IMG/VR virus record: IMGVR_UViG_3300030098_002067
Span: 1-21,817 of that record
Length of the DNA stretch: 21,817 nt
Direction: 5' to 3' (one strand)
Source: a virus
Positions 6,854-14,379 of the stretch are shown here, one piece after another. Made by a program: the position numbers and the translations under genes. The first letter of the stretch is position 1; the number at the start of each line of letters is the position of its first letter. Under the pieces are notes generated by a model. That model saw nothing but the letters and a program-made list of their open reading frames with translations, was not told where the DNA came from and did no database searches.

Positions 6854-8358
6854 CTTACGTTAGCAGCATACCATCTTTCAAACTCTTCCCGATCCTTATT
6901 TCCTCTTGGTGGCATTTTACGACGTGCCTGTCCACGAATTGCTTCACCCTTTTTCGCTGCGGCACGTTCCTTTCTTTCACCTTCTTCAGGATTACGTTGA
7001 TAACCTTCGTCAAATTGAATCCACGCCATGTTGCGATCATCTTCCACTATCATAAGATAAATCATTTCTTCAATGTCTTCTTTCTTCATTGAAGCAAAGG
7101 TCTGAGCAAGATTTGCTTGACGTTCTGTACGGGTGCTGTACTTAGACTTGTTAGCATCAACATGCTTTGCAAACTGCTGAACACTCATACCTGCTGCTTT
7201 TGCCTTACGGGTAAATGCACCTGGTCTCTTAACTGCACCTTGAATCCAATCTTTTGCTTCCTTTACACCAAACTTATAACCTTTATAATTTGGAGTATCC
7301 ACCTTATCTGCCTTAGCAACATCCTTACCCTTTAAAGTTTTACCTGCTTTTGAAAGATCCTTAAGTTCTTTACTTACTACACCTTCTGCTGCGTAAGAAT
7401 CCTTTATGTAAGCATGTGTTTCACTCTTCTTACCTTCTTTCTCCCTAGTAGATCCCTTAGCATGTTTCCAACGGTGACCTGACTTCTGTGCATCTTCTGC
7501 TCCCTTGTCACGTTGCCACTTAGCATAGTCACGTTCTCTCTTAGCTTGCTTCTTCTTACCATGCATACTGTCATAGGTAGCATCTCTCGTACCTTTCCTT
7601 GCCTTATCAAAAGCAATAACTGCCTTTACCTGATCAGGAGTGTCCTTATCTTTTTTCTCTTGAAGATCTACTTCGGTCTCAGAAATTACTTGACCACCAA
7701 TCTCAGCAACTGCTTCACTCATCTTAGGGTTGATAATTACCTTATTCTTAATACCCTTCTTCTCAGTTACTTCCTTTTCTGATTCAACATCAGTAATAGG
7801 ATGAGCACTTACAATCTCTCTAAGATCATCTCTCCAACTTGAGAAAGATTCTTTTTTCATATGATCAGCAGCCTTATAACCTTTTACACCTGCTTTATAA
7901 TTTTGATATGCCTTAGTGTTTGCTTTCTTATCTGCATTAGTAACAGTTAATGGAGCACCAGCAAGATTATCTTTCTTACGACGTTCTGCTTCTACTTGTG
8001 CAGGAGTCTTTCCATACACTGCTTCTTTTACTTCACCCTTCTCGTATCCTTTTCCATCACCATCATCATCCCACCATCTCTTTTTCTTCTTACCATTTTT
8101 ACCATTCTTGTTTGGTGCTCCTGCTAGATCATCATCCTTTTTCTTTTTCTCTTCCATATCAGCAGGATTTAAGGAATTACCCTTCTTATCATACCCATAA
8201 TCCTTATCCTCTTTACTTAAATTCGCCATAGTCTTCATTTGAAGGTTAAGTTCACCCTCCCATCGCTTCACTTCGGTCTCTTCTTCCTTCTTGTTCATCT
8301 TAGCAATAGTATCCAAATATGTTCTGGATATATCATTCAACGGATTTAAAGTTGACAT
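6850..8358 (-). CDS. Very lysine-rich late protein with DDLAGAP motifs and an acidic DxDGDG loop
   Basis: A 502-residue, extremely charged protein. Two copies of a short motif are present: KKDDDLAGAP (73-82) and RRKKDNLAGAP (126-136); the nucleotidyltransferase gene just upstream carries a third. Residues 95-106 (WWDDDGDGKGYE) look like a calcium-binding EF-hand or dockerin-type loop, a motif I remember as common in marine T4-like phage proteins. Later parts contain a helical stretch (GMSVQQFAKHVDANKSKY, about 387-404) and a basic C terminus. A TATAAATA late promoter lies 33-40 bases before the ATG. No strong ribosome site is seen. The likely role is structural or head-internal; no enzymatic function is evident. 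Confidence 0.78.
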   Translation of the reverse strand: MSTLNPLNDISRTYLDTIAKMNKKEEETEVKRWEGELNLQMKTMANLSKEDKDYGYDKKGNSLNPADMEEKKKKDDDLAGAPNKNGKNGKKKKRWWDDDGDGKGYEKGEVKEAVYGKTPAQVEAERRKKDNLAGAPLTVTNADKKANTKAYQNYKAGVKGYKAADHMKKESFSSWRDDLREIVSAHPITDVESEKEVTEKKGIKNKVIINPKMSEAVAEIGGQVISETEVDLQEKKDKDTPDQVKAVIAFDKARKGTRDATYDSMHGKKKQAKRERDYAKWQRDKGAEDAQKSGHRWKHAKGSTREKEGKKSETHAYIKDSYAAEGVVSKELKDLSKAGKTLKGKDVAKADKVDTPNYKGYKFGVKEAKDWIQGAVKRPGAFTRKAKAAGMSVQQFAKHVDANKSKYSTRTERQANLAQTFASMKKEDIEEMIYLMIVEDDRNMAWIQFDEGYQRNPEEGERKERAAAKKGEAIRGQARRKMPPRGNKDREEFERWYAANVR

Positions 8359-8367
8359 GGCAAGCTT

Positions 8368-9630
8368 TTAACTCTTCTTTTTCTTATATTTATTTATAAA
8401 CTGTCTACCCCATGCTGGTTTGGATTGACCAGGAACCATTGTTTCTGCATACTTTTTATAAGCATCTGTACCAATTAACCTTTGATCTGACGGAACTCCC
8501 GATGGATTTACTGCTTCCATCACGTCTTTTACCCATGATTTGAACATATAATTCTCTTTTGTCACACATATAAGGTGATTTGTACCTCTACGGATGATTT
8601 CACCTATCAATCCTGTGTTTAAATTCTCTACAATATCTCCTATCTTATAGATTAATCCCTGTATATAATTCTCTCTTAGTCCTTTTCTATCTAAACTTGG
8701 TGCAATTTCCCATAAATCATAAGACTCTTTTACTTTCTTCTTCTTTTGCTTCATTCCAGTGCGAACAGCATCAAAAACTGCTTGTGCATCCGCATCTTTC
8801 AATCCTTTTGGGGTTCCTCTCTTAAAAGCATCAAAATCATCGTCTTGAACTGCCTTTCTCATCTTAGATGCAGACATTCCTTCCACTCCTTCAGCATCAG
8901 AATCCCTTACACCAGCTGAAATTACCCTAATTAAGTCGAAATTATAGAGTTCTCCGTTGTATTTTTGTGCTAAGTTCTCAAATTCTGCCTGTCTGTCTGC
9001 TCCTACAATGATATTTACGTTCTTAAATCCATCTGCTTCTGCGGTTTTAAGCACATCAAAGATAGTTTTCATTTCACCATCATTAATAATCTCTTCCTCA
9101 TAATCAGGGAACATTTTTTTCATATAAGAGACCTTCATGTCAGGATCAAGAGGATTTTTCTTCGGATCCTGTGATCTTGAGGGATAAATCTTAAGTGCTC
9201 CACCTGCTGCTGCCTTTCTTGCTGCTCCTAATAGTTTTTCATGACCTACAGTTGGAGGATTAAACCTACCAAATGCTGTTGTAAGGGTCTCACCTTCACC
9301 TTTTTCTCCTTTTTCCTCTGGTTTTTTCTGTAAAGGTGCTCCTGCAAGGTCATCATCCTTCCTACGCTTTGCTTCAATCGCTTCTGGCGATCTTGCCATC
9401 TTCTTCGCATTTACAGGAAGATGTGATGGACGGCCTGGAGTCTGATCTGGATCTTTTCCTGGTCTCTGATTCTTATTGAAAAATCTTAACTTATCTCCTT
9501 CTGTTTTTGCTACAAATTCTCCACTACGATCCAACCAACCACCGTGGCCATCGCTCTTGAGTCCCAATTTAAGTGCTTGTTCTCTCGCCTTGGACTGCGT
9601 TTCGGTTAAAAATTGGAATAAAGTCTTCAT
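8368..9630 (-). CDS. Nucleotidyltransferase-like late protein with capsid-targeting-like N terminus
   Basis: A 420-residue multidomain protein. Residues 1-10, MKTLFQFLTE, resemble the T4 capsid-targeting peptide, and LTE fits a gp21-type cleavage site. Residues 20-55 form a module around SDGHGGWLDRSGEF. A KDDDLAGAP motif follows (91-99). Residues about 116-290 carry nucleotidylyltransferase superfamily marks: AFGRFNPPTVGHEKL (119-133, a variant HxGH with TVGH), IIVGADRQAEF (207-217) and MSASKMRKA (252-260, the ISSTxxR-like motif), which would join a nucleotide to a phosphate-bearing partner. Residues 328-372 look like a small SH3/KOW-type barrel (KIGDIVENLNTGLIG). Substrate is unknown. It follows a late-promoter-like box and precedes the lysine-rich gene. 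Confidence 0.82.
   Translation of the reverse strand: MKTLFQFLTETQSKAREQALKLGLKSDGHGGWLDRSGEFVAKTEGDKLRFFNKNQRPGKDPDQTPGRPSHLPVNAKKMARSPEAIEAKRRKDDDLAGAPLQKKPEEKGEKGEGETLTTAFGRFNPPTVGHEKLLGAARKAAAGGALKIYPSRSQDPKKNPLDPDMKVSYMKKMFPDYEEEIINDGEMKTIFDVLKTAEADGFKNVNIIVGADRQAEFENLAQKYNGELYNFDLIRVISAGVRDSDAEGVEGMSASKMRKAVQDDDFDAFKRGTPKGLKDADAQAVFDAVRTGMKQKKKKVKESYDLWEIAPSLDRKGLRENYIQGLIYKIGDIVENLNTGLIGEIIRRGTNHLICVTKENYMFKSWVKDVMEAVNPSGVPSDQRLIGTDAYKKYAETMVPGQSKPAWGRQFINKYKKKKS
8391..8398 (-). promoter_or_regulatory. Late promoter (TATAAATA) inside the end of the nucleotidyltransferase gene
   Basis: The minus strand reads TATAAATA about 33-40 bases upstream of the 502-residue gene. It lies in codons for the basic C terminus of the upstream protein (INKYKKKK), so AT-rich lysine codons could produce it by chance, but the position is right for a late promoter. 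Confidence 0.5.
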
Positions 9631-9649
9631 ATAACTTACTGTTATACTA

Positions 9650-9657
9650 TATTTAGC
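9650..9657 (-). promoter_or_regulatory. Possible late promoter (GCTAAATA)
   Basis: In the 33-base gap before the nucleotidyltransferase gene, the minus strand reads GCTAAATA, six of eight bases of TATAAATA, followed by TATAGTATAA. A start about 10 bases downstream would leave only a short leader before the ATG at 9630. Confidence 0.4.
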
Positions 9658-9663
9658 ATTTTA

Positions 9664-11019
9664 CTAATGTAATATTTCACTACACCCACCTTCTTTCATG
9701 AGTGCTTGAAATTCTTTTGTCATGGTAGCAAAAAATTGTGGCATAGCCGTAAAAGAACCTTTATATCTTAACTCAATATCAAGAATAGGTGTGTCCCCTT
9801 TTTTTAGAATAAAAAATACCTTCGCTGCTTTACTATTTGCTTTAAAAGTTTTAGATTTATCTATCTCAATACTAGACTTCTTCTTTGCCAGAATAGCAAT
9901 AGCACACATAATAGTATGAATATCATAAACAGAAGCATCAGAAATATTAGCAGTTTTAGTTGATTCTTTAAAACTTCCCACCCCCTCTATAACATAAAAT
10001 CCAAACTCATTCTTTTCCCAATCCAAAAGATTAAGAAGTTTTGTTTTTAATACTCTGGCTAATAAAGTATCGGCAAGTTTATCTCTTACTTCCTCCACAT
10101 TCATAGCATCATAAAAAGATTGATATAAAGGACTTAACTTACCCCCACTGCTGACCAATGAACTATTAATCTGTTTTCTAAATGCACTATCAGCACTTTT
10201 ATTCCCAACTGATTTAGCGGCACTACCTTCAGTAAGGATTGTATCTTCATCCTTTAAGTTAATTAAGGGAACCACCTCATTTACTATCTCATTTTTAACC
10301 TTTTTAGTTTTAGTTGTAACAACTTTCATACTCCATAAAGTCTGAGCATCAGCATCACTTGTCTCTGGTTTTAATTTTTCTATAGATTTATTACCCGTAA
10401 TTCTAGCGAAATTAGCAAGTGGTCCTTTACCAGTAGATGCTTTTTTAATCTCGGTGGCAAAAAATCTTTTACGTTCTTTATCTAATTTTTTTCTTAATTC
10501 TAAAAATTCTGGCCCTGTCACAAATTTAGAAAAAGCATTATTAATCATCGTAGGACTAGGAGCATCTGCTTTCCTTTTCTTTTTTAGAGAAACTCCAACA
10601 TATTGATTAGGAGGATAAAATAAAATAAGGTCAGAAGAATTATAATCTGCCATTCCAAAAGCATCTACCTTGAACTCTTCTACATCTTTATGCCATCTAT
10701 TTCCCGTCAAATAAACTGCTTTGGGAATATCACTTTTAACATCCTTCCTTGTAGCAAGAACAGCAGAAATAGCACCAGCTAAGTCATCATAAACATCACC
10801 TTTTTTCTTCTCAGTAGCACTACTTATATCAAGTGCTGCTGCTAATCCATTTCTTGTTTGAGTTCCCTTCTCTTTAATATCTTTACTCTCTTTCAACATA
10901 TTAACGGACATATTATAAAGATCTAAAAACTTTTGACCACCATTCTTAGCTTCCTTTAAAGTAGAGGTATCTATTAAAGATAACCCTGCATATAATCCTT
11001 CCGACGGTTCGTATGCCAT
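9664..11019 (-). CDS. Hypothetical 451-residue late protein with a possible PD-(D/E)XK-like motif
   Basis: I do not recognise the family. The N-terminal 60 residues are helical. Residues 125-148 show two adjacent strands: SSDLILFYPP with D130, and YVGVSLKKK with S144 and K146. A D-x(13)-SxK pattern of this type occurs in diverged PD-(D/E)XK nuclease folds, here with serine instead of the usual glutamate, so activity is uncertain. The middle is lysine-rich and helical. The C-terminal part ends in strand-rich sequence (ILDIELRYKGSFTAMPQFF), which looks like a conserved phage element. A late-type AATAAATA box lies about 20 bases upstream, making it the first gene of the late block. It could equally be a virion protein. 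Confidence 0.7.
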   Translation of the reverse strand: MAYEPSEGLYAGLSLIDTSTLKEAKNGGQKFLDLYNMSVNMLKESKDIKEKGTQTRNGLAAALDISSATEKKKGDVYDDLAGAISAVLATRKDVKSDIPKAVYLTGNRWHKDVEEFKVDAFGMADYNSSDLILFYPPNQYVGVSLKKKRKADAPSPTMINNAFSKFVTGPEFLELRKKLDKERKRFFATEIKKASTGKGPLANFARITGNKSIEKLKPETSDADAQTLWSMKVVTTKTKKVKNEIVNEVVPLINLKDEDTILTEGSAAKSVGNKSADSAFRKQINSSLVSSGGKLSPLYQSFYDAMNVEEVRDKLADTLLARVLKTKLLNLLDWEKNEFGFYVIEGVGSFKESTKTANISDASVYDIHTIMCAIAILAKKKSSIEIDKSKTFKANSKAAKVFFILKKGDTPILDIELRYKGSFTAMPQFFATMTKEFQALMKEGGCSEILH

Positions 11020-11037
11020 CTAACCAAACTTTCTAGT

Positions 11038-11045
11038 TATTTATT
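11038..11045 (-). promoter_or_regulatory. Late promoter (AATAAATA) at the boundary of replication and late blocks
   Basis: The minus strand reads CTAATAAATAAC, seven of eight bases of TATAAATA, overlapping the stop codon of the DUF1257 gene and lying about 20 bases before the ATG at 11019. It marks the change from replication genes to the late block. Confidence 0.6.
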
Positions 11046-11427
11046 AGACCCACCTTGTAACTGTAAGTTCAATAGTATTATCCTCCATCTCCCACTCTTC
11101 TTCTACTTGAAATCCCATTTCCTTAACAGTATTATGCACTGTCATTCTTGCATACTGCTGATTAACCTTATCCATAAACCTCTCTACAGGAATAGGTTGG
11201 TTCCATGTTTCAAGATCTGCTACTAATTCATACTCACCTGTCATTGGATTCATACGGAAACCAATATCATTTCCTATAGAAACATCTACCTTTACCTTTT
11301 CATGTTGATGATCAATAGGATTAACCAACTCTTGATCCTCCTTTACATCATATTGTAGAAGTTCTAAAGCCTCAACTAGTTGAGGTTTGTTCCTCAATTT
11401 GGTCTTGATTGTACTGAAGTGCGACAT
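11044..11427 (-). CDS. DUF1257 / Ycf35-like protein
   Basis: A 127-residue protein beginning MSHFSTIKTKLRN, the characteristic start of DUF1257 (chloroplast Ycf35) proteins. It continues with LVEALELLQY, DIGFRMNPMTGEYELVAD (74-91) and a C-terminal VNQQYARMTVHN then VTRW. Ycf35 homologues are widespread in cyanobacteria and plastids; their function is not established. The gene overlaps the DUF2997 gene by 56 bases in another frame and has no strong ribosome site, so translation is probably coupled. The pairing with DUF2997 copies the arrangement in cyanobacteria, which suggests joint acquisition from a host. It ends the replication block. Confidence 0.85.
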   Translation of the reverse strand: MSHFSTIKTKLRNKPQLVEALELLQYDVKEDQELVNPIDHQHEKVKVDVSIGNDIGFRMNPMTGEYELVADLETWNQPIPVERFMDKVNQQYARMTVHNTVKEMGFQVEEEWEMEDNTIELTVTRWV

Positions 11428-11593
11428 TGTTTGAGTAAAATTCGGGTTTAAATTGACGAGTTTCTAATTCTCCAAGTTTATTATCTATTTCTCTGGTGAG
11501 TTCTACACACTCATTAGATGTTGCTCCGATAACTTCTTCAGTTACTCTACCATCTTGTCGGATAGTAAACTTAAGTGTTTGTTGTCTTGTCAT
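11372..11593 (-). CDS. DUF2997-like small protein
   Basis: A 73-residue protein. The opening TLKFTIRQDGRVTEEVIGA (6-24) followed by CVELTREIDNKLGELE matches my memory of DUF2997 proteins, which occur next to Ycf35/DUF1257 genes in cyanobacteria. The final 18 residues, encoded in the overlap with the DUF1257 start, are acidic and glutamine-rich and look like an unconserved tail. It starts in an ATGA overlap with the MazG-like gene. Function is unknown; a regulatory or chaperone partner of the DUF1257 protein is a guess from their fixed pairing. Confidence 0.75.
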   Translation of the reverse strand: MTRQQTLKFTIRQDGRVTEEVIGATSNECVELTREIDNKLGELETRQFKPEFYSNNVALQYNQDQIEEQTSTS

Positions 11594-11994
11594 AGGTCTC
11601 CCTCGGCACGATTTTCTGAATGATGAACATCAAACTCACCACCAGGATATCTTTTCTTTAATTTATCTACATTCATCTCAATGATTTCATCAAAGTCAGT
11701 ATCAAGTGCCATACAAGCCTGTGCAACATACCACATGATGTCTCCAAGTTCTCTCTTCATATGAAATACATTCTCTTCATTAAGTGGTTTACCCTGAAAC
11801 GTCATCTTCTTAACTACCTCAGTGAACTCACCACCTTCAGCACATATACCAAGAGCAGCAGTTAACAATCTTTCAATAGGAAGTCCTTGTGAATGTAAAT
11901 CAAAACATCTTTTATTGAAATACATATACTCATTAGATTCTTGAGATGTTACTGCGTCTACAAACTCAGTATACTTTTTGGTGTCAACAGTCAT
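11590..11994 (-). CDS. mazG: MazG-like nucleotide pyrophosphohydrolase
   Basis: A 134-residue all-alpha NTP pyrophosphohydrolase of the MazG type. Visible metal-binding residues are E53 and E56 in AEGGEFTEVVKK (52-63) and E82 and D85 in RELGDIMWYVAQA (81-93), the ExxE...ExxD pattern of the family. Such enzymes hydrolyse nucleoside triphosphates to monophosphate and pyrophosphate; cyanophage MazG has been proposed to affect host nucleotide pools or the alarmone response, though substrate work has pointed to ordinary (d)NTPs. The start forms TAATG with the helicase stop, and the end forms ATGA with the next gene, so it is part of the replication transcript. Confidence 0.88.
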   Translation of the reverse strand: MTVDTKKYTEFVDAVTSQESNEYMYFNKRCFDLHSQGLPIERLLTAALGICAEGGEFTEVVKKMTFQGKPLNEENVFHMKRELGDIMWYVAQACMALDTDFDEIIEMNVDKLKKRYPGGEFDVHHSENRAEGDL

Positions 11995-13370
11995 TAGAAT
12001 TTAAAGTCGCTAAATGATTTTTTAGTTTTTTTCTCTTCTGGATTATACTCTTCTTCTTGTCCACTGTCAATAATATCTTCTTGTGCTTTTTGTTCACAAT
12101 CATATAATCTCATTTTGGCCCTATCAATACCAACAACAAATCTTTTATTCATTGTAGGATCATTATATCTATTCTTCAATTGCTTTACCATTATTTGACT
12201 TAAACCCTCCAACTCTTCTGTAGAAATAAGGGCAAACATAAGGTCAGCAGTAGCAGGGAGTCCAAAAGACTCAGAGGTGTCAGTAAGGTCCACATCAGAA
12301 CTAGCAAAGCCGCTACGAGTAGTTTGAGTGGCAGATACAATCGGAAGGTTCGCCTCAACTGCGAGACCCCTAAGTTCTTCTGCGATTGCTTTGATGTAGG
12401 AGTAGGAGTTGACGTTACTTCCTGCTCTGTATCGTGATGAGGCACAGATATTCAAGTAATCTATGAATATTATATCAGGTTTGAATGACTTTTTCAATGC
12501 TAACTCATTGAGCAATGATTTAAAATGTCCTGAGTGAGCAGAAGCAGTAGGATACTCTTTAATGATAAGAGTTCCTTGGGTTTTTTTTGCAAGACTTTCT
12601 ACCTTTGTATCAAACATAGGTTTAGGTAGATCAGTTATGTCTTGTATATTGACATTAAGTAAATTAGCATCGATCCTCTCCGCAATCTTTTCCTCTGCCA
12701 TTTCGAGAGTGATGTAGAGGACATTCTTCCCTTGGAGGAGGACACTGCTAGCCACATGACACATGAAAAGAGACTTTCCAACCCCTGTGCCAGCAAGAGC
12801 AATGTTGAGAGTTTTATTCGGGAGACCTCCTTTCGTAATTTTATCGAAGTATTCAAGGTCGAACGGGATCTTATCTTCCTTCCTGTGGTACGATTCATAC
12901 CTTTCTTCATAGTCTGTTAAGTAATCATGTCCTACATTAGTATCAAAAGAAACAGAAAGAGCAGTAGAGAGAATACTAGGAATAGCATCCCTTCCTTTGG
13001 ATTCATCTTTTCCATCTGCTAACTGAATTGATTCCATCAGTGCCAAATATATAGCACGATCTCTACACCATTTCTCTGTGGTGTTAACCAACCAATCTAA
13101 TTCAGAAGGAGACTCTTCTAAAGATAAAATAAGATCTGTAATCTCTTTAAAAGAAGAATCATTTATATCTTGACGTTTTTCAGTCTCAATACATAGAACT
13201 TCTTTAGTAGCAGGTGTGTTGTATTCCTCAACAAAATTTAAAATCTCTTCAAATACAACCTTTTGATTAAAGTCCTCAAAGTATTCTGCTTTAATAAAAG
13301 GAATTACTTTGCGAACATACTCCTCATTATATAAAAGGTTTCTAAGAATTAGAAACTCAACCTTCTCCAT
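11994..13370 (-). CDS. 41: Replicative DNA helicase, T4 gp41-like (DnaB family)
   Basis: A 458-residue DnaB-type helicase that unwinds DNA at the fork and recruits primase gp61. Residues 1-130 form the helical N-terminal domain. The RecA-like motor carries Walker A AGTGVGKS (193-200), VLYITLEMAEEKIAERI (217-233, with the catalytic glutamate E223), Walker B IIFIDYLNI (300-308) and the SATQTTRSG segment (H3-like). The C terminus is acidic (about 430-458, EEEYNPEEKKTKKSF), which may be a protein-binding tail. Length agrees with T4 gp41 (475). It overlaps the uvsX end by 14 bases and the mazG start by TAATG. Confidence 0.94.
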   Translation of the reverse strand: MEKVEFLILRNLLYNEEYVRKVIPFIKAEYFEDFNQKVVFEEILNFVEEYNTPATKEVLCIETEKRQDINDSSFKEITDLILSLEESPSELDWLVNTTEKWCRDRAIYLALMESIQLADGKDESKGRDAIPSILSTALSVSFDTNVGHDYLTDYEERYESYHRKEDKIPFDLEYFDKITKGGLPNKTLNIALAGTGVGKSLFMCHVASSVLLQGKNVLYITLEMAEEKIAERIDANLLNVNIQDITDLPKPMFDTKVESLAKKTQGTLIIKEYPTASAHSGHFKSLLNELALKKSFKPDIIFIDYLNICASSRYRAGSNVNSYSYIKAIAEELRGLAVEANLPIVSATQTTRSGFASSDVDLTDTSESFGLPATADLMFALISTEELEGLSQIMVKQLKNRYNDPTMNKRFVVGIDRAKMRLYDCEQKAQEDIIDSGQEEEYNPEEKKTKKSFSDFKF

Positions 13371-14364
13371 AACTAAATTCCTTTTGTGCTATTTCATCAA
13401 GGGCTTGCATTACCTCATCGGTAAAGTAAGTCTCTGGTGAGGTAAGAATCTGTTTTGCATATAACTTTTTACCAGCAATTTCGTATCTTCCTGCGACATT
13501 TTTCCAGAGTCCACCGATCTCACCGAGTTCCAATAAACCATAATACCTATCAAGACCACGATCATCATAGAATAAACGTATCTCAACGGTCTTATTCTCC
13601 TTACTTAAACGAGATTTGTGAGTCTTTGCTTTGATAATGTTTCCGATGACTTCTTTTCCATCTTTCTCTTTTTTCTTGCTGAGATAAATGATTGTACTCG
13701 CTGCATATTTGAGTCCACTGCCTCCCCCCATTTCTTTCGTTGGTACGTAAGCTCCGATGACATCGTACGTATGATTAGTGACAATGAGTGGTACATTCGC
13801 TTGACCAAGTTTAAGGGTTAACATTCTAAATGCTCCCTTAACCAATTGAGATTTGGTCATATCACGCACCTGTTTGTCGTCAAGTGCGTCCCTAATCTCT
13901 TTCTCGGTAGAGAGCATTCCAAGAGAGTCTAACACAAACATACACGGTTTGCGATCCTCTATGGGCATTTGTAAATATTTATCAACTGCCTTAAGTGCCT
14001 TACCTCTAAACTCCTCAATAGTTACTACATTAATAACAACCAGTCTACTTAAGTCAATGCCACGAGATTTGAGTAATGGTTTATTAACAGCAGCCTCAGT
14101 ATCGAAATAGAGACAGTAACCGTCAGGATTAGAGTCCAAAAAGTTCTTGACAACTGCGAGGGAGAAGAAAGTTTTCCCAGTACTGCTTTCACCAGCGATG
14201 GCAGTAATTTTATTGCTAGATACGCCACCATAAATGGAACCCGACACCAATCCGTTAAAGATGTACGAACCTGTGTCGATGAACTGTTCGGTTCCTTCGA
14301 TGTCTTTGGCGAGTTGGGTGTAGTCATCACCGATCTCTTTTACTATCTCTTTTAAAAAATCCAT
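13357..14364 (-). CDS. uvsX: UvsX RecA-like recombinase
   Basis: A 335-residue recombinase that forms filaments on single-stranded DNA and drives strand exchange for recombination-dependent replication and repair. Walker A is GESSTGKT (58-65), followed by CLYFDTEAAV (84-93), Walker B MFVLDSLGML (142-151) and the IVTNHTYDV segment, which corresponds to the region near DNA-binding loop 1. The C terminus is shorter than in T4 UvsX (391). It lies between a 50-residue ORF and helicase gp41, and no Shine-Dalgarno sequence is obvious before the ATG. The order 43-uvsX-41 is typical of T4-like cyanophages. Confidence 0.94.
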   Translation of the reverse strand: MDFLKEIVKEIGDDYTQLAKDIEGTEQFIDTGSYIFNGLVSGSIYGGVSSNKITAIAGESSTGKTFFSLAVVKNFLDSNPDGYCLYFDTEAAVNKPLLKSRGIDLSRLVVINVVTIEEFRGKALKAVDKYLQMPIEDRKPCMFVLDSLGMLSTEKEIRDALDDKQVRDMTKSQLVKGAFRMLTLKLGQANVPLIVTNHTYDVIGAYVPTKEMGGGSGLKYAASTIIYLSKKKEKDGKEVIGNIIKAKTHKSRLSKENKTVEIRLFYDDRGLDRYYGLLELGEIGGLWKNVAGRYEIAGKKLYAKQILTSPETYFTDEVMQALDEIAQKEFSYGEG

Positions 14365-14379
14365 AATTTAAATAATGAT

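Noticed and set aside
7916-8231. Plus-strand open frames over the lysine-rich gene, giving F/S/L/H-rich peptides
   Set aside because: They are antisense shadows of lysine and aspartate codon runs on the minus strand, with no ribosome site and biased composition.
10776-10793. DDLAGA in the 451-residue protein as a fourth copy of the DDLAGAP motif
   Set aside because: It lacks the preceding basic run and the final proline and sits in a regular helix (YDDLAGAISAVL), so it is probably coincidence.
12200-12910. Out-of-frame minus-strand ORFs of 81 and 91 residues within the helicase gene
   Set aside because: They overlap the conserved helicase motor entirely and show no family features.
13970-13985. 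TATTTATC on the plus strand (GATAAATA on the minus), similar to a late promoter
   Set aside because: It is inside conserved uvsX coding sequence with no gene start downstream.
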